From: Streptomyces cellostaticus
Lineage (GTDB): Bacteria; Actinomycetota; Actinomycetes; Streptomycetales; Streptomycetaceae
Direction: 5' to 3'
Assembly: GCF_001513965.1 (NCBI RefSeq)
Contig: NZ_KQ948021.1
Span: forward strand, 14,852-78,536
DNA: 63,685 bases
Shown: positions 17,079-25,554 of the stretch, one piece after another
Numbering within the stretch: position 1 is the stretch's first letter
How the letters are laid out: the number at the start of each line of letters is the position of its first letter
The notes under the pieces: model-generated
Databases searched by the model: none
Seen by the model: only the letters and a program-made list of their open reading frames with translations
What the model was told of the DNA's origin: nothing
Translations under genes and position numbers: made by a program

Positions 17079-17095
17079 CTGCTGACTATCAGCAG
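17079..17095. promoter_or_regulatory. MarR operator, perfect palindrome
   Basis: CTGCTGA (17079-17085) and TCAGCAG (17089-17095) form a perfect inverted repeat with a 3-base centre. It ends 13 bases before the MarR start codon, in the gap to the divergent LLM oxidoreductase gene. A looser copy of part of the motif (CATCAGTGCTG) lies just to the left. Confidence 0.7.
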
Positions 17096-17108
17096 ATACG
17101 ATGTGGCC

Positions 17109-17579
17109 ATGACGGGCGACGCATCCACCGACGCGCAGACCACGCTGACCTCGCGACTCGGCTATCTGCTCAAGCATGTGCACCTGCGGTTCACCGAGGC
17201 CTCCGCACAGGCACTGGCGCCCTTCGGTGTCGACGGCCGCGAGCTCGCGGTGCTCGCCGTGCTCGCGGCGGACCGGCCGCTGTCGCAGATGGAGGCCGCG
17301 GGCCGGATCAGCGTCGACCGGACCACGATGGTCGCCCTCGTCGACACCCTCGAGGGCAAGGGCCTCGTGGCGCGCCGTCGCAGCACCGAGGACCGGCGCC
17401 GGAACACGGTGCAGCCGACCCCCGAGGGTCAGGAGCTGCTCCGCGAGGCCGAACTCGCCCGCGCGGAGGCGGAGCGCCGGTTCCTCGCCGCGCTCTCCGA
17501 CACGGACACCGAGTGCTTCCTGCGCGCACTGCGAACCCTGGCCGGCGTTCAGGAGCAGAACGGTCCTGTAGCCCGCTGA
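17109..17579 (+). CDS. MarR-family transcriptional regulator
   Basis: A 156-residue MarR protein. The winged helix is visible as LSQMEAAGRISVDRTTMVAL followed by LVDTLEGKGLVARRRSTEDR, whose DxRR wing is characteristic. Flanking helices form the dimer interface. Members usually repress an adjacent gene and release DNA on binding a phenolic or oxidant ligand. Here the divergent LLM oxidoreductase is the likely target. There is no obvious redox cysteine in the DNA-binding part; the single cysteine is in the C-terminal dimer helix (TECFLRALRT). Confidence 0.92.
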   Translation: MTGDASTDAQTTLTSRLGYLLKHVHLRFTEASAQALAPFGVDGRELAVLAVLAADRPLSQMEAAGRISVDRTTMVALVDTLEGKGLVARRRSTEDRRRNTVQPTPEGQELLREAELARAEAERRFLAALSDTDTECFLRALRTLAGVQEQNGPVAR

Positions 17580-17757
17580 TCCACACTGCCGCCAGGGCCG
17601 GCGAGTTCTGTGTGCCCGGCAAGTGCCACGGCTGAGATCGCGGGCCCTGTCTGATCCCGGAGCGAACCCCGGCGATCGAACATACGATGGGCGGGAGCCG
17701 GTGCGGTGGGCCCAGCGACACCGTCCCGTGGATCCGAACGCTCGGGGTGGGAGACGT

Positions 17758-19434
17758 ATGGCACAGGCCGCCGACGCAGCGCGGACCGTCATCCTGACCG
17801 TGGACGACGACCCGGGGGTCTCCCGAGCCGTCGCCCGTGACCTCAGGCGGCGCTACGGCGAGTCGTACCGGATCGTGCGCGCGGAGTCGGGCGAGTCCGC
17901 CCTCGAGGCGCTGCGCGAGCTGAAGCTGCGCGGCGATCTGGTGGCCGTGATCCTGGCCGACTACCGGATGCCGCAGATGAACGGCATCGAGTTCCTGGAA
18001 CAGGCGCTGGACGTGTATCCGGGGGCGCGGCGCGTGCTGCTCACGGCGTACGCGGACACCAGCGCGGCGATCGACGCGATCAACGTCGTCGATCTGGACC
18101 ACTACCTGCTCAAGCCGTGGGACCCGCCGGAGGAGAAGCTCTACCCGGTGCTGGACGACCTCCTGGAGGCGTGGCGCCACAGCGACTACCGGCCCGTGCC
18201 CAGCACCAAGGTCGTCGGGCACCGGTGGTCGGCGCGGTCGTCGGACGTGCGCGAGTTCCTGGCCCGCAACCAGGTGCCGTACCGCTGGTACTCGGTCGAG
18301 GAGCCGGAGGGGCAGCGGCTGCTGGCCGCCGCCGGGCAGGACGGGCAGCGGCTGCCGCTGGTGGTCACCCCGGACGGGTCGGTGCTGGTCGAGCCGGAGG
18401 CACCGGAGCTGGCCGCACGGGTGGGTCTGGCGACGAGGCCGACGGCCGACTTCTACGACCTCGTGGTCATAGGTGGTGGTCCGGCCGGGCTCGGCGCGGC
18501 CGTGTACGGCGCCTCCGAGGGCCTCAGGACCGTGCTCGTGGAGCGGTCGGCGACCGGTGGACAGGCCGGACAGAGCTCCCGGATCGAGAACTACCTCGGC
18601 TTCCCCGACGGCGTCTCCGGTGCCCAGCTCACCGACCGGGCGCGGCGGCAGGCTGCCAAGTTCGGCGCCGAGATCCTGACCGCGCGCGAGGTGACGGGAC
18701 TGGAGGTCAACGGGGCGGCGCGCGTCATACGGTTCGCGGACGGCTCGGCGATCGCGGCACACAGCGTCATCCTGGCGACCGGCGTGCAGTACCGGCAGCT
18801 GGAGGCCCAGGGCTGTACGGACCTGACCGGCTGCGGGGTGTTCTACGGCTCCGCACTGACCGAGGCGGCCGGCTGCCAGGGACACGATGTGTACATCGTC
18901 GGCGGCGCCAACTCGGCGGGCCAGGCGGCGATGTACCTGTCCAGGTTCGCCAAGTCGGTGACACTGCTGGTGCGCGGCCCCGACCTGTCGGCGTCGATGT
19001 CGTACTACCTGATCCAGCAGATCAACGAGGCCCCGAACATCTCTGTGCGCGCTCACACGGTGGTCGACGCCGCGCACGGCTCCGAGCGCCTGGAGCGGCT
19101 GACGCTGCGTCATGTGGCGAGCGGTGAGAGCGAACAGGTCGACGCCCAGTGGATGTTCGTGTTCATCGGCGCGGCCCCGCTGACCGACTGGCTGGGCGAC
19201 ACGGTGCTGCGCGACGAGCGCGGCTTCATCCTCGCCGGACCCGACCTGACCGCCGACGGGCGGCCGCCGGCCGGCTGGGAGCTGGACCGGCCGCCGTACC
19301 ACCTGGAGACCAGCATTCCCGGCGTGTTCGTGGCGGGCGACGCACGCGCCGAGTCCGCCAAGCGCGTCGCGTCCGCCGTCGGAGAGGGAGCCATGGCCGT
19401 CATGCTCGTCCACCGGTATCTGGAGCAGTCATGA
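17758..19434 (+). CDS. Response regulator / glutaredoxin-like / thioredoxin reductase-like fusion without redox cysteines
   Basis: A 558-residue three-part protein. Residues 10-125 are a receiver domain with D16-D18, phosphoacceptor D68 (ILADYRMP) and K119 (LLKPWD). Residues about 145-220 look like a thioredoxin/glutaredoxin fold (TKVVGHRWSARSSDVREFL, RLPLVVTPDGSVL), but where CxxC is expected there is WSAR. Residues about 230-558 match thioredoxin reductase, with FAD motif IGGGPAG and NADPH motif VGGANSAGQAA. The segment that should hold the active CxxC reads GCGVFYGSALTEA. All normal redox cysteine pairs are therefore absent. The stop overlaps the next gene's start (ATGA). Databases often name this family thioredoxin-disulfide reductase, which the sequence does not support. 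Confidence 0.88.
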   Translation: MAQAADAARTVILTVDDDPGVSRAVARDLRRRYGESYRIVRAESGESALEALRELKLRGDLVAVILADYRMPQMNGIEFLEQALDVYPGARRVLLTAYADTSAAIDAINVVDLDHYLLKPWDPPEEKLYPVLDDLLEAWRHSDYRPVPSTKVVGHRWSARSSDVREFLARNQVPYRWYSVEEPEGQRLLAAAGQDGQRLPLVVTPDGSVLVEPEAPELAARVGLATRPTADFYDLVVIGGGPAGLGAAVYGASEGLRTVLVERSATGGQAGQSSRIENYLGFPDGVSGAQLTDRARRQAAKFGAEILTAREVTGLEVNGAARVIRFADGSAIAAHSVILATGVQYRQLEAQGCTDLTGCGVFYGSALTEAAGCQGHDVYIVGGANSAGQAAMYLSRFAKSVTLLVRGPDLSASMSYYLIQQINEAPNISVRAHTVVDAAHGSERLERLTLRHVASGESEQVDAQWMFVFIGAAPLTDWLGDTVLRDERGFILAGPDLTADGRPPAGWELDRPPYHLETSIPGVFVAGDARAESAKRVASAVGEGAMAVMLVHRYLEQS

Positions 19435-20906
19435 GCGGGCAGCCGATGCCGTGCAGCCCCAGGGAGATCGGCTCGCTGTTCCTCTTCGAGAAGCTGGCGC
19501 CCGAGCAGTTGGGGCGGCTGTGCAGCGAGGGCCGGGTGGAGCTGTTCCAGCCCGGCCCGGTGTACGCCGAGGGTGACCCCGCCACCTGCTTCTTCGTGAT
19601 GATCGAGGGCACGGTCGTGCTCTCCCGCCGGGTCGGCGGCGACGATGTGGAGGTGAACCGGTCCTCGCAGCCCGGGGTGTACGCGGGTGCCATGCAGGCG
19701 TACCTCGGGGACCGGGTGCGGCAGGCGTACAACAACTCGATGCGGGTGACGGAGCCGACGCGGTTCTTCGTGCTGCCGGCGGACACCTTCGCGGCCGTCA
19801 TGAGCGAGTGGTTCCCGATGGCCGTGCATCTGCTGGAGGGCCTGTTCTTCGGTGTGAAGAACACCCAGGCCATGGTCGGGCAGCGGGAGAGGCTGCTGGC
19901 GCTCGGCTCGTTGTCCGCCGGGCTCACGCATGAGCTGAACAACCCGGCGGCCGCGGCCGTGCGGGCCACGTCGACGCTGCGGGAGCGGGTCGCGAAGATG
20001 CGGCACAAGCTCGCCGTGATCGCCGAAGGCCCGTTCTCCCGGGACGCGTTGGCGAGCCTGATCGAGATCCAGGAGCGCACCGCCGAGCGCGTCGCCAAGG
20101 CGCCGGCGCTCAGCCCGCTGGAGGCCGCCGACCGGGAGGACACGCTCACGGACTGGCTGGAGGACCACGGCATCGACTACGGCTGGCAGCTGGCGCCGAC
20201 CTTCGTGCAGGCGGGACTCGACACCGACTGGCTGGAGCAGGTCGCGGCGGCCGTGGACGAGGAGATCCTGCCCGGGGCGGTCGGCTGGCTCAACTACACC
20301 ATCGAGACCGAGCTGCTGATGACCGAGATCGAGGACTCCACCACCCGGATCTCGCACCTGGTCGACGCCGCCAAGCAGTACTCGCAGCTGGACCGAGCCC
20401 CTTACCGGGTGGTCGACGTGCACGAACTCCTCGACAGCACGCTGCTGATGCTGTCCGGCAAGATCGGGCAGCGCATCCAGGTGGTCAAGGAGTACGACCG
20501 TACGCTCCCGCAGGTCCCCGGCTATCCGGCGGAGCTGAACCAGGTGTGGACCAACCTCGTCGACAACGCGGTCTCCGCCATCAACAGCGCGGGCGGGGAA
20601 GGCACGTTGACCGTGCGGACCGCGCTGGACCACGAGCGGGTGCTGGTCGAATTCCGGGACACCGGGCCCGGGGTCCCGCCGGAGATCAGGAGCCGCATCT
20701 TCGATCCGTTCTTCACCACCAAGCCGGTCGGCGAGGGCACCGGCCTCGGCCTGGACATCTCGTGGCGGATCGTCGTGAACAAGCACCACGGCACCATGCA
20801 GGTCGAGTCGGTGCCCGGCGACACCCGTTTCCAGGTGCTGCTGCCGCTGACCGCCGAGGCGCCTCAGGAGGAGTCCGCCCTGACGACCCCCGAGGAGGCA
20901 GCATGA
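19431..20906 (+). CDS. Soluble histidine kinase with N-terminal cyclic-nucleotide-binding-like domain
   Basis: A 491-residue kinase with no transmembrane segment. The N-terminal ~140 residues form a cNMP-binding-type beta-barrel (LFEKLAPEQLGRLCSEGRVE, VYAEGDPATCFFVMIEGTVV). The usual PRxA phosphate cassette is not obvious, so ligand binding is doubtful. The H-box is LSAGLTHELNNPAAAA with H167. A central helical insert follows, then HATPase_c with NLVDNAVSAI, DTGPGVPPEI and GEGTGLGLDI. Start and stop overlap both neighbours by ATGA, so all three genes are translationally coupled. The receiver-fused protein upstream is the obvious phosphotransfer partner. Confidence 0.9.
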   Translation: MSGQPMPCSPREIGSLFLFEKLAPEQLGRLCSEGRVELFQPGPVYAEGDPATCFFVMIEGTVVLSRRVGGDDVEVNRSSQPGVYAGAMQAYLGDRVRQAYNNSMRVTEPTRFFVLPADTFAAVMSEWFPMAVHLLEGLFFGVKNTQAMVGQRERLLALGSLSAGLTHELNNPAAAAVRATSTLRERVAKMRHKLAVIAEGPFSRDALASLIEIQERTAERVAKAPALSPLEAADREDTLTDWLEDHGIDYGWQLAPTFVQAGLDTDWLEQVAAAVDEEILPGAVGWLNYTIETELLMTEIEDSTTRISHLVDAAKQYSQLDRAPYRVVDVHELLDSTLLMLSGKIGQRIQVVKEYDRTLPQVPGYPAELNQVWTNLVDNAVSAINSAGGEGTLTVRTALDHERVLVEFRDTGPGVPPEIRSRIFDPFFTTKPVGEGTGLGLDISWRIVVNKHHGTMQVESVPGDTRFQVLLPLTAEAPQEESALTTPEEAA

Positions 20907-21253
20907 GCGGCGAATCCGCGATCGACCCGAGCGTTGCGCCGAGCGGCACCGGATGCGTGGAGTGCGACGAGGCCGGCGGCTGGTGGTTCCACCTGCGCCG
21001 CTGCGCGACCTGCGGCCACATCGGCTGCTGTGACGACTCCCCCGCCAAGCACGCCACCGGCCACTACCGGGAGACCGGGCATCCGGTGATCCGCAGCTTC
21101 GAGCCGGGCGAGGGCTGGTTCTGGAACTACGACACGAACGAGCTGTACAACTCCGGTCCCGAACTCGCGCCCCCGGCCAGCCATCCCGCCGACCAGCCGG
21201 CGCCGGGTCCGGCCGGGCGGGTGCCGGCCGACTGGGCCGAGACGCTGCGCTGA
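20903..21253 (+). CDS. UBP-type zinc finger protein
   Basis: A 116-residue protein with a UBP (ubiquitin-hydrolase-like) zinc finger at residues about 18-85. It has CVECDEAGGWWFHLRRC, then CATCGHIGCCD, and several histidines in AKHATGHYRETGHPV, followed by the conserved WFWNYDTNE. In eukaryotes this fold binds the ubiquitin C-terminus; in bacteria its partner is unknown. The C-terminal 30 residues are Pro-rich and probably flexible. It is coupled by an ATGA overlap to the histidine kinase, which makes a role in that signalling pathway likely. Confidence 0.9.
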   Translation: MSGESAIDPSVAPSGTGCVECDEAGGWWFHLRRCATCGHIGCCDDSPAKHATGHYRETGHPVIRSFEPGEGWFWNYDTNELYNSGPELAPPASHPADQPAPGPAGRVPADWAETLR

Positions 21254-21339
21254 ACGCTCGCGGGTCACACGCGCGCGATGCCGCACGGTCACGGGTCACT
21301 CGGGCGGGCGATGTCGGTGCCGCGTGTCAGGATGAGGCC

Positions 21340-24291
21340 GTGTCGCAGAGTGCCTTCATCACACCGCCGTTGATCGGCCGGGCCGGGGAACTGGCCCGGC
21401 TCACGGGCGTACTGGAGCGTGCCCGGGGCGGTGAAGCACGGGCCGTGCTGGTCGCCGGGGACGCGGGGGTCGGCAAGACGCGGCTGCTCGACGAGGTCGC
21501 CGGGCGGGCGGCGCGGGCCGGGACGACCGTGGTCACCGGGCACTGTGTGGACCTCGGTGACGTCGGTCTGCCGTATCTGCCGTTCACCGAGGTCCTCGGA
21601 GTGCTCGCCGCCGACGAGCGGTTCTCGGCCGTGCTGGCCGCGCACCCGGTGGCGGACCGGCTGCTGGGTGCGGGAGCGGATCCGGCGCGCGACCCGGACG
21701 GGCGGCTCAGGCTCTTCGAGGGCATCGCCGGGCTGCTCGCCGACCTGGCCACCGTCGCGCCCGTGCTGCTGGTGCTGGAGGACCTGCACTGGGCGGACCA
21801 GTCCTCCCGCGACCTGCTGCGCTTCCTGCTCAGCAGGGGTGTGCTGCACCGGCCGGGCCCCGGCGCCCCCGACCGGCGCCTCGCCGTGCTCGCCTCCTAC
21901 CGCGCCGACGACCTGCACCGCCGCCACCCCCTGCGCCCGCTGCTGGCCGAGCTGGTGCGACTGCCGGCCGTGGAGCGCCTGGAGCTGCGCCCGCTGCCCG
22001 ACGCGGAGGTCACCCGCCTGGTGCGGGCGCTGCGCGAGCGCCCGCTGCCCGAGGCCACCGTGCGCGGCATCGTCGCCCGTGCCGAGGGCAATGCGTTCTA
22101 CGCGGAGGAGCTGGTCGCGGCGGCCGGCGCCGAGGCCGACGGGGTGCCCAGCGGGCTGGCCGACCTGCTGCTGATCCGGGTCGAGCAGCTGTCCGAGACG
22201 GCCCAGCAGGTGCTGCGGACGGCGGCGGTGGCCGGCCGCCGCGTCGGGCACGCGCTGCTGTGCGAGGCCGCCGGGCTGCCCGAGGACGAGCTGGAGTCGG
22301 CCCTGCGCGAGGCCGTCGGACGGCAGTTGCTCGTCCCCGGGGAGGGCGGCACGTACACCTTCCGGCACGCGCTCACCCGCGAGGCCGTCTACGCCGATCT
22401 GCTGCCCGGCGAGCGGACCCGGCTGCACGGCTCCTACGCCCGGCTGCTCGCGGCCCGCGGGCGCACCGCGGAGACCGCGGCCGAGCGCGCCCACCACTAC
22501 CGCGAGAGCCACGACCTGCCCGAGGCGCTGACCGCCTCCCTGGACGCCGCCGACCACGCCCAGCGGCTCGGCGCCCCCGCCGAGGAACTGCGGCATCTCG
22601 AAACCGTCCTGGAACTGTGGCCGTCGGTGGCGCCGGACGCCCGGCCCGCCCTCGCCGGGGTCGACCCCGTCACGCTGACGCTGCGCGCCTCGGCCGCGGC
22701 GGCGCACGCGGGGGACTCCCATCGGGCGGTCTCGCTCACCCGGGCGGCGCTCGCCGGGGTCAGCCAGGACGCCGACTCCGCGCTCGCCGCCCGGATCCGC
22801 TACACCCTCGCCGGCAACCTGCTCACCGTGGACCAGCTGAAGGCCGCGTTCCGCTACAGCAGCGAGGCGCTGGCGCTGATCCCCGCCGAGCCGCCGTCGC
22901 GGACCTGGGTGTGGGCGGCGGCCACGCATGTCATGGCGGCCATTCACCTCGGCGAGGCCGAAACGGCCCTGCGCATCGCCCACCGCGCGCTGGGCGTGGC
23001 TGAGGAGCTGGGCGCGAGCGACGCCCAGGCCGATCTGCTGATCTCCCTGGCCATTCTCGAAGGCGGCGGCCGGCGTTCCGCGCAGGGCCAGGAGCGGCTG
23101 CGGCGGGCCCGGGAGCTGGCCCGGTCCGTCGGGCACGGTCCCGTGGAGATGCGCGCGCTGTTCAACCAGGCCATCAGCCGCTTCGAGGCCGGCGACCTGG
23201 ATGCCTGCCTGCCGCTGCTGGCCGAGGCCCTGGAGCGGGCGCGCCGGACCGGGCTGCTGTCCTCGACGTATCCGCTGGGGATGCGGTACCTCCAGCTGCT
23301 GGTGATGTACACGCTGGGCCGCTGGGACGAGTGCCTCGGCGCGGCGGCCGAAGCCGAGGCCGCGCTGCCCGCAGCGGGCACGTTCGCGACCGGCCCCGCG
23401 CTGTACGTGGCGGTGGCGCGGGGCGACCTCACGGCGGCCGAGCGGGCCCACGCGCTGGCGGACGGCCCGTTCGACTGGATGGGCACGCTCGTCGCCGGCA
23501 TCGTCCGCACCGACGCCGCCGCGCTGCTCGGCGACCCGGAGGCGGCCGTCGAGCGGATGCGGGAGGCGCTCACGGCGCTCCGCGACGACTCGGGGCGGCG
23601 GCCCGATGTGGGGGTCCGGCTCGCCGCGCTCTGTCTCGCCGCGGTCGCCGACCGGGCCGCCGAGCTGCGCGGCAGCGGGGACGAGCGGGAGCTGCGCCGC
23701 TGGACGGACACCGCGACCGCGCTGGTGGAGCAGGCGCGTGCCTCGGCCGCGGACGACAAGGAGGGCCGCCCGCAGGGTCCGGAAGGGCAGGCGTGGCTGG
23801 CCCGCGCCGAGGCGGAGTGGGCCACGGCCGTCTCGGGGCCGGACCCGGCGGCCTGGGAGAAGACGGTCGCCGCGTTCGGCTTCGGCGACGCGTACGAACA
23901 GGCGCGGTGCCGGCTGCGGTATGCGCAGGCCCTGGCGGCCGTCGGCCGTCGTACGGAGGCGCTGGAGTGTGCGCGGGAGGCCCACAAGACGGCTGCCGCG
24001 CTCGGCGCCGTACCGCTGCTGGAACGCATCGACACGCTGATACGCGCGACCCCGTCGCCCGGCGGGAACACCGTCTCGCCGCTGACCGCGCGGGAGCGGG
24101 AGGTGCTGCGGCTGCTCGCGCTCGGGCGCAGCAACCGGCAGATCGGCGAGGAGCTGTTCATCACCGGCAAGACCGCCAGTGTGCACGTGTCCAACATCCT
24201 CGCCAAGCTGGGCGCCACGAGCCGTACGGAGGCGGTGGCGATCGCCCACCGCCGGGGCCTGCTCACCCCGGAGCCGACCGGGTCCGGGTGA
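21340..24291 (+). CDS. LAL-type LuxR-family regulator (AAA ATPase)
   Basis: A 983-residue large ATP-binding LuxR regulator. The N-terminal NTPase has Walker A at residues 40-47 (GDAGVGKT) and Walker B-like LLVLEDLHWADQSS near residue 150. The long middle section is made of TPR-like helical repeats. The C-terminal ~65 residues are a LuxR helix-turn-helix (LTAREREVLRLLALGRSNRQ, ASVHVSNILAKLGATSRTEA). MalT-like regulators of this class activate transcription after sensing a ligand through the helical repeats. Start is a GTG at 21340 following GATGAGG. It is separated by 86 bases from the UBP gene and convergent with the SGNH gene, so its targets are unknown. Confidence 0.92.
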   Translation: MSQSAFITPPLIGRAGELARLTGVLERARGGEARAVLVAGDAGVGKTRLLDEVAGRAARAGTTVVTGHCVDLGDVGLPYLPFTEVLGVLAADERFSAVLAAHPVADRLLGAGADPARDPDGRLRLFEGIAGLLADLATVAPVLLVLEDLHWADQSSRDLLRFLLSRGVLHRPGPGAPDRRLAVLASYRADDLHRRHPLRPLLAELVRLPAVERLELRPLPDAEVTRLVRALRERPLPEATVRGIVARAEGNAFYAEELVAAAGAEADGVPSGLADLLLIRVEQLSETAQQVLRTAAVAGRRVGHALLCEAAGLPEDELESALREAVGRQLLVPGEGGTYTFRHALTREAVYADLLPGERTRLHGSYARLLAARGRTAETAAERAHHYRESHDLPEALTASLDAADHAQRLGAPAEELRHLETVLELWPSVAPDARPALAGVDPVTLTLRASAAAAHAGDSHRAVSLTRAALAGVSQDADSALAARIRYTLAGNLLTVDQLKAAFRYSSEALALIPAEPPSRTWVWAAATHVMAAIHLGEAETALRIAHRALGVAEELGASDAQADLLISLAILEGGGRRSAQGQERLRRARELARSVGHGPVEMRALFNQAISRFEAGDLDACLPLLAEALERARRTGLLSSTYPLGMRYLQLLVMYTLGRWDECLGAAAEAEAALPAAGTFATGPALYVAVARGDLTAAERAHALADGPFDWMGTLVAGIVRTDAAALLGDPEAAVERMREALTALRDDSGRRPDVGVRLAALCLAAVADRAAELRGSGDERELRRWTDTATALVEQARASAADDKEGRPQGPEGQAWLARAEAEWATAVSGPDPAAWEKTVAAFGFGDAYEQARCRLRYAQALAAVGRRTEALECAREAHKTAAALGAVPLLERIDTLIRATPSPGGNTVSPLTAREREVLRLLALGRSNRQIGEELFITGKTASVHVSNILAKLGATSRTEAVAIAHRRGLLTPEPTGSG

Positions 24292-24309
24292 CCCGGCCGG
24301 CCCGGGGTG

Positions 24310-25554
24310 TCAGCGTGTGCAGTCGAGGCTGCCCAGGTCGACGGCGTCGGCCAAGGCCTGCATCCCCTTGTCGTTGGGGTGCAGATGGTCGCCGTTGTCG
24401 AAGAAGGGCAGGATCCGCTCGGGGTCGTAGGGGCTGTGCAGGGTGCGGTCGAAGTCGGTGATCGCGTCGAACTCCCCGCTGCTGCGGATGAACCGGTTGA
24501 CGTCCTGCCGTACGGCTTCGGCGGCCGGGTCGAATTCGGACCAGCCCTTGAACGGGCCGATGGTCGCCACGGCCACGCACTTCCCGGCCGCGTGCGCCCG
24601 CTGGACGATCTCCCGGTATCCGGCGATCAGATCGGCCGCGGTGACGCCGGTGTGGGCCTTGAGGTCGTTCACCCCCTCGAAGAGGAAGACGGTCCGCACT
24701 CCGGGCTGGGACAGCACGTCCCGGTCCAGCCGGTGCAGGGCGCTCTGCCCGGCGCCGTCCGCGAGGACCTTGTTGCCGGAGATCCCCTCGTCGGCCACAC
24801 CCCTGACGTCCGTTTTGGCGGTGTCGAGGCGCCGGGCGAGGTAGTCGGGCCAGCGCCGGTTGAGGTCGGTGGTGGACTGCCAGCCGTCCGTGATGGAGTC
24901 GCCGAGCGCCACCACGGCACCGGTGCCGGTCCTCGACGGGCGTACGGAGACGGCGTCGAGGTACCACCAGGAGCCGGTCGTCGCCGTCCAGTCGGCGGCC
25001 GAGTCCTCGGCGGTGTGGTCGCCCTCGCCGAGGTACGACGTCTGCATCGCCAGCCCGTGGCCGGTGGCCGGACCCGCCGCGTCCGGGGTGTGGAGGCTGA
25101 CGACCAGGTTGACGGCGGCGGGGACCCGGCCGGGCAACGGGTCGCTCCACACGAGGGCGCCCGCCGGGACGGTGACCGCACGGGCTCCGCCGAAGGTCAG
25201 CCGCCGGTTGGTGCCCGGCCGGAGTGCGGCACCCCGGCTCTGCAGGCCCGCGTAGACGCTGTCCAGGGTCAGCGGGCGGTCACCGAAGGCGTTGGACAGG
25301 CGGACGCGCAGGTCGCTGCCGCCGGCGCTGGTGTGCACGACGAGCCGGTAGCCGCGGTCGGCGGCGCCCTCGCCCAGGCGGTCCGCGCTCGCCGCCCAGG
25401 TGACGACGCCGGAGGCCCGGGTGGCGGCCTCGGGAAGGCGGGCGGCGGCCTGGGCGGGCGCGGACTGGCAGGCGACGGCGGCGAGCAGGGCGGCGGCGAT
25501 CCGGCAGGTCCGCCCGAACCGGATACGGCGCGCGGGGCGCACCGGGCCGGTCAC
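24310..25554 (-). CDS. Secreted SGNH/GDSL hydrolase (putative carbohydrate esterase)
   Basis: A 414-residue secreted protein with an N-terminal signal (FGRTCRIAAALLAAVACQSAP). A beta-rich accessory region occupies residues about 35-205. The SGNH catalytic domain starts with VALGDSITDGW near residue 215, the block III Asn lies in FEGVNDLKAH and the Asp-His pair in DHLHPNDKG. Enzymes of this type remove acetyl groups from plant polysaccharides or hydrolyse lipids. The GTG start overlaps the GH95 stop by four bases, so it is translationally coupled as the last gene of the ROK-GH27-GH95 operon. Deacetylation of the same glycan is therefore the best guess. Confidence 0.88.
   Translation of the reverse strand: MTGPVRPARRIRFGRTCRIAAALLAAVACQSAPAQAAARLPEAATRASGVVTWAASADRLGEGAADRGYRLVVHTSAGGSDLRVRLSNAFGDRPLTLDSVYAGLQSRGAALRPGTNRRLTFGGARAVTVPAGALVWSDPLPGRVPAAVNLVVSLHTPDAAGPATGHGLAMQTSYLGEGDHTAEDSAADWTATTGSWWYLDAVSVRPSRTGTGAVVALGDSITDGWQSTTDLNRRWPDYLARRLDTAKTDVRGVADEGISGNKVLADGAGQSALHRLDRDVLSQPGVRTVFLFEGVNDLKAHTGVTAADLIAGYREIVQRAHAAGKCVAVATIGPFKGWSEFDPAAEAVRQDVNRFIRSSGEFDAITDFDRTLHSPYDPERILPFFDNGDHLHPNDKGMQALADAVDLGSLDCTR

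Noticed and set aside
17758..19434. True thioredoxin reductase (trxB)
   Set aside because: The CxxC active site is missing and a receiver domain is fused at the front.
21289..24249. 986-residue minus-strand open frame opposite the LAL regulator
   Set aside because: Shadow of a strong plus-strand gene with Walker and LuxR motifs.
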